Shown here: one piece after another, positions 60,048 through 64,000 of the stretch
How positions within the stretch are numbered: the first letter of the stretch is position 1
Layout of the letters: each line of letters starts with the position of its first letter
Assembly (NCBI GenBank): GCA_900540275.1
Contig: UQFO01000001.1
Coordinates: 62,001 to 126,000, forward strand
Reading direction: 5' to 3'
Length of the DNA stretch: 64,000 bases
Source of the DNA: an uncultured Oscillospiraceae bacterium
GTDB lineage: Bacteria > Bacillota > Clostridia > Oscillospirales > Acutalibacteraceae
Translations under genes and position numbers: made by a program
The notes under the pieces: generated by a model
What the model saw: only the letters and a program-made list of their open reading frames with translations
What the model was told of the DNA's origin: nothing
Database searches by the model: none

Positions 60048-61589
60048 ATGAGCAAAACAAACGAATCTGTCCTTGTGATGGACTTTGGCGGACAGTATGC
60101 GCAGCTGATTGCGCGCAGGGTTCGCGAGCATAACGTATATTGTGAAATCAAATCATATAAAACCCCTGTAAAAGATATTGTAAAAGCCGGGTATAAGGGC
60201 GTTATTTTCACTGGAGGCCCCAACAGCGTATATGCGCACGACACGCCGAAATGCGCCCCTGAGCTGTTTTCCTGCGGCGTGCCGGTGCTCGGCATTTGCT
60301 ACGGCGCGCAGGTGATGGCGCAAATGCTCGGCGGAAAGGTAAAAAGCTCGCAGGTCAAGGAATACGGCAAGACGACTGTCACTTTTGATACCTGCAGCCC
60401 GTTGTTTGAAAATGTCAAGCCGAATTCCGTCTGTTGGATGAGCCATACCGACTATATCGAATCCCCGCCGGAAGGCTTTATCGTGACGGCAAAGACACCG
60501 AACTGCCCGGTTGCCGCTATGGAGAACAAGGAAAAGGGACTTTGCGCCATGCAGTTCCATCCGGAGGTATCGCATACAGAGGAAGGCGGCAAAATGCTGC
60601 ACAACTTCCTTTATAATGTCTGCGGCTGCAGAGGCGACTGGAAGATGTCCTCCTTCGTGACCGAGACGATAGAGAGATTAAGGCGTGAAATCGGCGATAA
60701 AAAAGTGCTCTGCGGGCTTTCTGGCGGTGTGGACAGCTCAGTCGCCGCGTTGCTCGTGCATAAGGCGGTCGGCAGGCAGCTGACCTGCATTTTTGTAGAC
60801 CACGGCCTGCTTCGTAAAAACGAGGGCGACGAGGTGGAAACCGTTTTCCGTAAGCAGTTTGATATGAATCTTGTTCGAGTTGACGCGAAGGACCGCTTTT
60901 TAAGCAGGCTCAAGGGCGTTTCCGACCCGGAGCGCAAGCGTAAAATTATCGGAGAAGAGTTTATCCGCGTATTTGAGGAAGAGGCCAAAAAAATAGGCAA
61001 GGTCGATTACCTCTGCCAGGGAACGATTTACCCGGACGTCGTGGAAAGCGGCGTAGGGGAAGCGGCGGTCATCAAAAGCCACCACAACGTCGGCGGCCTG
61101 CCGGACGACATCGGCTTTACCGGCCTGGTGGAACCGCTGCGCGACCTTTTCAAGGATGAGGTCAGGCGCGCGGGCTTAGAGCTGGGGATACCCGATTTCC
61201 TGGTATGGCGCCAGCCGTTTCCCGGCCCGGGGCTTGCTATCCGCGTAATGGGCGAGATTACGGAAGAAAAGCTTGAAATCTTAAAGGACGCGGACGCAAT
61301 TTTCCGTGAGGAAATCAGGCTTGCAAAGCTTGACCGTACCGTCAGCCAATATTTCGCGGTGCTCACCAACGTGAAAAGTGTGGGCGTTATGGGCGACGGC
61401 CGCACCTACGACTTTACAATTGCCCTGCGCGGCGTTACGACGAACGACTTTATGACGGCCGACTGGGCGCATATCCCCTACGATTTGCTTGCTAAGGTGT
61501 CGAACCGTATTATCAACGAGGTAAGCCACATTAACCGGATTGTTTATGATATTACCTCAAAGCCGCCCGCCACGATAGAGTGGGAATAA
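60048..61589 (+). CDS. guaA: GMP synthase (glutamine-hydrolysing)
   Basis: 513 residues, normal length. It aminates XMP to GMP. Glutaminase half: GVPVLGICYGAQVMAQMLGG with the nucleophile Cys and MQFHPEVSHTEEGGKML with the His-x-Glu. Synthetase half: the PP-loop VLCGLSGGVDSSVAALLVHK, CIFVDHGLLRKNEGDE, and the C-terminal dimerisation domain ending SKPPATIEWE. The 3' end is intact. guaA 3' ends are a known target of tyrosine-recombinase elements, and an integrase module begins just downstream, so this end may be part of an attachment site. Confidence 0.96.
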   Translation: MSKTNESVLVMDFGGQYAQLIARRVREHNVYCEIKSYKTPVKDIVKAGYKGVIFTGGPNSVYAHDTPKCAPELFSCGVPVLGICYGAQVMAQMLGGKVKSSQVKEYGKTTVTFDTCSPLFENVKPNSVCWMSHTDYIESPPEGFIVTAKTPNCPVAAMENKEKGLCAMQFHPEVSHTEEGGKMLHNFLYNVCGCRGDWKMSSFVTETIERLRREIGDKKVLCGLSGGVDSSVAALLVHKAVGRQLTCIFVDHGLLRKNEGDEVETVFRKQFDMNLVRVDAKDRFLSRLKGVSDPERKRKIIGEEFIRVFEEEAKKIGKVDYLCQGTIYPDVVESGVGEAAVIKSHHNVGGLPDDIGFTGLVEPLRDLFKDEVRRAGLELGIPDFLVWRQPFPGPGLAIRVMGEITEEKLEILKDADAIFREEIRLAKLDRTVSQYFAVLTNVKSVGVMGDGRTYDFTIALRGVTTNDFMTADWAHIPYDLLAKVSNRIINEVSHINRIVYDITSKPPATIEWE

Positions 61590-61599
61590 GTAACAAAAC

Positions 61600-61640
61600 C
61601 CCGGAAACTCGCTGTTTAAGCGGGTTTCCGGGATTCTTTT
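61600..61640 (+). terminator. Terminator of guaA
   Basis: CCCGGAAAC / GTTTCCGGG stem with inner CGC/GCG, followed by ATTCTTTTTT. Confidence 0.9.
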
Positions 61641-61646
61641 TTGCCT

Positions 61647-61667
61647 TTTGATAACAATTTGATAACA
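61647..61667. repeat. Tandem 10-base repeat at the element edge, candidate integrase-binding or att region
   Basis: TTTGATAACA occurs twice with one base between (period 11, one helical turn). Position at the element border and the spacing suit arm-type integrase sites. This is inference. Confidence 0.5.
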
Positions 61668-61734
61668 GGAGCATTTTTGGCACTTATTACGGATAGTGAA
61701 CGGTTTGTAAGTGTCTGTAAGCTCCAACCATATA

Positions 61735-61771
61735 AAACGGTCTTACTGAACAAAAATCAGCAAGACCGTTT
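61735..61771 (-). terminator. Terminator of the XRE repressor gene
   Basis: AAACGGTCTT / AAGACCGTTT stem, followed on the minus strand by TATATGG after the terminal T-run. Adjacent to the repressor stop codon. Confidence 0.7.
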
Positions 61772-61773
61772 CG

Positions 61774-62289
61774 TTATTTATCCAGTTCCTTTAGAAGCAT
61801 ATCGCTCAATTCCTGTGACGGAACTTTCGCCCAATGATGTGTGGTGTCAAACTCAGGATATCTATACCGCCACTGGTCGTACTCCTCTTTGATGATTTCC
61901 CCGGCTTCCAGCTTTGCAGCTTGTTGCCACCAAGCAGTAAGCATTTTGACCATATCATCATAGGTATGCCCTGCCCCTTTGTCCAGCCGCAGACAGATTT
62001 CTCCGTCAACCTCACTGATTTTCAGCCCTCGCAAATCTTCAAGGGCAAACAATGTGTGCATGAGGCCAATATCGCTGTCAATGTCAGGAACATTAAGTGC
62101 CCGCGGCGATACATCAAGCGTGTGCGCTAAAGCGGCAGTTAAATCCGCTTTCGGTGTCCTTGTGCCAGTTTCGTATTGCGCCATGCGAACATCAGCCGTT
62201 CTCTCTGGGAACCCCACCGCCATACCAAGATACTTCTGCGTCATACCACGCAGAATCCGCAAAAAATGAATTCTTTCTCCAATCGCCAT
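61774..62289 (-). CDS. XRE-family repressor of the mobile element
   Basis: 171 residues from the ATG at 62287-62289 (site TAGGAG). The helix-turn-helix is at the N-terminus: IGERIHFLRILRGMTQKYLG, then QYETGTRTPKADLTAALAHT. After LDVSPRALNVPDID comes a C-terminal domain of about 100 residues (LMHTLFALEDLRGLKISEVD; WWQQAAKLEAGEIIKEEYDQ) common to ICE regulators of this type. It is divergent from the excisionase gene. Repeated operators lie in both promoters, so it most likely represses excision and limits its own level. Confidence 0.85.
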   Translation of the reverse strand: MAIGERIHFLRILRGMTQKYLGMAVGFPERTADVRMAQYETGTRTPKADLTAALAHTLDVSPRALNVPDIDSDIGLMHTLFALEDLRGLKISEVDGEICLRLDKGAGHTYDDMVKMLTAWWQQAAKLEAGEIIKEEYDQWRYRYPEFDTTHHWAKVPSQELSDMLLKELDK

Positions 62290-62324
62290 CTTTATCAACT
62301 CCTATGTAGCGCTTCGTTGAAGTT

Positions 62325-62354
62325 AGTATAACATATTTGTTTAAGAATAGTCAA
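62325..62354 (-). promoter_or_regulatory. Repressor promoter
   Basis: Minus strand TTGACT, 18 bases, TATACT. The spacer holds an inverted copy of the operator AAACAAATATGTT. Confidence 0.75.
62330..62343. promoter_or_regulatory. Operator site A in the repressor promoter
   Basis: AACATATTTGTTTA, which read on the other strand matches site B over 13 bases (AAACAAATATGTT). It fills the spacer between -10 and -35. Confidence 0.65.
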
Positions 62355-62397
62355 GCGAAACTAAGCAAAAAAGTTTAATTATTTTCCTGCAAGCTCC

Positions 62398-62426
62398 TTG
62401 ACACAAACAAATATGTTTAGTATAAT
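62398..62426 (+). promoter_or_regulatory. Promoter for excisionase and integrase
   Basis: TTGACA, 17 bases, TATAAT: full consensus. The leader to the excisionase start is about 200 bases with no gene I recognise. Confidence 0.82.
62405..62419. promoter_or_regulatory. Operator site B in the excisionase promoter
   Basis: AAACAAATATGTTTA, with its own dyad AAACA/TGTTT, lies exactly in the -35/-10 spacer. A partial third copy, AAACAAATA, is at 62437-62445. Confidence 0.68.
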
Positions 62427-62628
62427 AAGCTAAGCTAAACAAATAAGCTTAACAAAAACCAAATGACCGTCCGAACAGCTACCTTCTGGGGAAGCAGGCC
62501 AAGACCTTTCAGTAAAGAAAGCGAGCCTGCCAAGGAAGTGAGAACGACACAGCGCCACACAAGGTTGCCTGTCAGGAATCTGTTTCGGGTAAAACGGCAA
62601 AAGAATCTTAGAAAGAGAGGAACGATGA

Positions 62629-62829
62629 ATGGCTGAAAAAATGTTTATGCGTGTGGGTGAGGTTGCAGAGGCGCTTGATGTTTCCACGCCGTATGCTTAT
62701 AAGCTTATCCGAAAGCTAAACGAAGAACTGAAAAAATCAGGGTGTATTACCATTGCAGGAAGAATTGACCGCAAATTCTTTTACGAGAAATTCTATGGGG
62801 CAAAGAACCCAAATGAAAGGAAGGATTAA
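62629..62829 (+). CDS. Excisionase-family HTH protein
   Basis: 66 residues (site AGAGAGG). The pattern FMRVGEVAEALDVSTPYAYK, then a helix, then ITIAGRIDRKFFYEKFYG is the winged MerR-like head of small excisionases found next to integrases in Firmicutes elements. It directs recombination toward excision by bending the attachment DNA. The integrase starts three bases after its stop. Confidence 0.85.
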   Translation: MAEKMFMRVGEVAEALDVSTPYAYKLIRKLNEELKKSGCITIAGRIDRKFFYEKFYGAKNPNERKD

Positions 62830-62831
62830 CG

Positions 62832-63920
62832 ATGGCAGCATTTAAAAATGAAGATAATGGAACATGGTACACCATGTTCCGCTACACCGATTGGAAGGGG
62901 GAACGAAAACAAAAATGTAAACGAGGGTTTCCTACCAAGCGGGAAGCGCTTGACTGGGAACAGGAGTTCCTACGACAAAAGCGGGCGGACGTGGATATGA
63001 CTTTTGAGAGCTTTGTCACCCTCTATGAAAAGGATATCAAACCCCGCCTGAAGGAGAACACATGGCTGACTAAAGAAAGTATCATCCAAAAGAAAATCCT
63101 GCCCTATTTTGGGCAGCGTAAGCTATCAGAAATCACGGCAAAAGACGTGATTGCGTGGCAGAATGAAATCCGCAGCCAAAAGGACAAAAATGGCCGCCTT
63201 TTGTCCTCCACCTACCTGAAAACAATTCACAATCAGTTGAGCGCCATTTTTAACCATGCAGTCCGCTATTATGATTTACGGATTAATCCGGCAGCAAAGG
63301 CCGGGAATATGGGGACGGAGGAACGCAAAGAAATGCTGTTTTGGACAAAGGATGAGTATCAGAGGTTTTCCGATGCCATGATGGATAAGCCGATTTCTTA
63401 TTACGCCTTTGAAATGCTGTATTGGTGCGGCATTCGTGAGGGTGAACTGCTGGCGTTGACATCGGCAGACTTCGATTTTGATAAAGAAACCGTATCCATC
63501 AATAAATCCTACCAACGGCTGAAAGGTCGAGATGTAGTCACAACGCCTAAAACAAAGAAGAGTAATAGAATCATTAAACTGCCGCAGTTTCTAAGCGTCG
63601 AAATGCAGGAATATCTAAAAATGCTATACGGCGCAAAACCAGATGACCGTATCTTTCCTATCACGAAACACTATCTCAAACATGAAATGGAGCGTGGCTG
63701 TAAGGCAACGGGTGTGAAAAGAATCAGAATTCACGATATTCGTCATTCTCACGTATCGCTGCTAATTGATATGGGCTTTACGGCGCTGGCGATTGCTGAC
63801 CGTGTAGGGCACGAGAGCATTGATATAACCTACAAATACGCACACCTTTTCCCTACAACCCAAACGGAAATGGCAGAAAAATTAAGTAGTATCAGGGGAG
63901 GAATGGAAGATGTCAGCTAA
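62832..63920 (+). CDS. int: Tyrosine-type site-specific integrase
   Basis: 362 residues (site AAAGGAAGG). An N-terminal arm-binding domain (TWYTMFRYTDWKGERKQKCK) is followed by a SAM-like core-binding domain (VTLYEKDIKPRLKENTWLTK), then the catalytic domain. It has Arg 202 in CGIREGELLAL, His 301 and Arg 304 in IHDIRHSHVSLL, His 327 in VGHESIDITY, and the nucleophile Tyr 336 in YKYAHLFP. All catalytic residues are present, so the element could still be active. The next gene begins inside its last codons. Confidence 0.95.
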   Translation: MAAFKNEDNGTWYTMFRYTDWKGERKQKCKRGFPTKREALDWEQEFLRQKRADVDMTFESFVTLYEKDIKPRLKENTWLTKESIIQKKILPYFGQRKLSEITAKDVIAWQNEIRSQKDKNGRLLSSTYLKTIHNQLSAIFNHAVRYYDLRINPAAKAGNMGTEERKEMLFWTKDEYQRFSDAMMDKPISYYAFEMLYWCGIREGELLALTSADFDFDKETVSINKSYQRLKGRDVVTTPKTKKSNRIIKLPQFLSVEMQEYLKMLYGAKPDDRIFPITKHYLKHEMERGCKATGVKRIRIHDIRHSHVSLLIDMGFTALAIADRVGHESIDITYKYAHLFPTTQTEMAEKLSSIRGGMEDVS

Positions 63921-64000
63921 AAATCTTGATAATCACAACCGCTGGAGAAACAAGACAGTAGCGTTTCGAGTGTCACCAGAGGAGGATAAGCAGATTGAAA
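63910..64000 (+). CDS. MobC-like mobilization protein, N-terminal fragment
   Basis: Only 30 codons fit in the window: MSAKNLDNHNRWRNKTVAFR, then VSPEEDKQIE. The 'R-x-K-x-V-x-F-R-V-S-x-E-E' opening is typical of ribbon-helix-helix accessory proteins of relaxases (MobC type), which help open oriT. It overlaps the integrase stop by 11 bases with site GGGAGG. A relaxase gene would be expected further on. Confidence 0.65.
   Translation, partial: MSAKNLDNHNRWRNKTVAFRVSPEEDKQIE

Larger units (their letters stand above)
61641..64000. mobile_element. Left end of an integrative mobilizable element next to guaA
   Basis: From just behind the guaA terminator to the window edge the gene set changes to XRE repressor, excisionase, tyrosine integrase and a MobC-like start, with phage-like divergent promoters. 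This is the control and integration module of an ICE or IME. The outer edge is not certain: the tandem TTTGATAACA repeat at 61647-61667 is the best marker. The right end lies outside the window. Confidence 0.75.

Noticed and set aside
61834..62309. Rightward open frames opposite the XRE repressor
   Set aside because: Shadows; the repressor has a clear HTH, promoter and ribosome site.
1..64000. CRISPR array, rRNA genes or insertion sequences
   Set aside because: No regularly spaced repeats, no rRNA-like sequence and no transposase gene were found on either strand.

Overview
The window looks like the chromosome of an anaerobic, Gram-positive gut-type Clostridia, most likely Oscillospirales/Ruminococcaceae-like. 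The reasons are the Firmicutes gene orders (tgt-yajC, cdaA-cdaR, tsaE-tsaB-rpiB, asd-dapA-dapB), strong AGGAGG-type ribosome binding sites, TTGACA/TATAAT promoters, two secreted proteins that end in dockerin modules, and a secreted protein with starch-binding-like modules. The species cannot be named from the sequence alone.

Layout. 1-8.5 kb: the end of an EamA transporter gene, then a leftward block with an aerolysin-fold-like protein, a TIGR04086 membrane protein, yajC, tgt, a cupin and queA. This block is interrupted by a rightward, AT-rich gene for a secreted parallel beta-helix/dockerin protein. 8.5-18 kb: a diaminopimelate/lysine operon (asd-dapA-dapB-ACT protein) behind a structured leader, then ppk1, a 6-phosphofructokinase, a P-loop kinase, a PH-domain protein, and a DUF3343/cysteine-desulfurase pair. 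18-26 kb: cdaA-cdaR (c-di-AMP), fhs, tsaE-tsaB-rpiB, upp and small genes, converging on a leftward pyrB with a PyrI-like zinc tail. 27-29.6 kb: a zinc-dependent dehydrogenase and a divergent ROK regulator with a near-perfect operator, then a tRNA-Leu. 30.2-39.2 kb: one long nucleoside uptake and catabolism operon (LacI regulator, PfkB sugar kinase, BMP lipoprotein, ABC ATPase, two permeases, VOC protein, nucleoside hydrolase, YczE-like membrane protein). 39.4-47.7 kb: regulators and sensors, namely an AraC fusion, a MerR gene broken by an in-frame TAG beside an ABC exporter, a hybrid histidine kinase with two receivers, and a GntR protein with two DNA-binding domains.

48-51.7 kb encodes two secreted proteins: a tandem nitrilase-fold amidohydrolase ending in a dockerin, and a protein with two CBM26-like modules. 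52-61.6 kb holds gdhA (leftward) and a purine block (purC, purF, an MmcQ/YjbR protein, purB, purA, guaA). From about 61.64 kb, directly behind the guaA terminator, an integrative mobilizable element begins: XRE repressor, divergent promoters with matched operators, excisionase, tyrosine integrase, and the start of a MobC-like gene that runs off the window.

The most unusual items are the dockerin-tagged double nitrilase, the aerolysin-fold protein that lacks a signal peptide, the PyrB-zinc-tail fusion, the interrupted double-HTH MerR gene, and the element at guaA. No CRISPR array, rRNA gene or insertion sequence was seen. All functional calls come from reading motifs and context; no database search was run.
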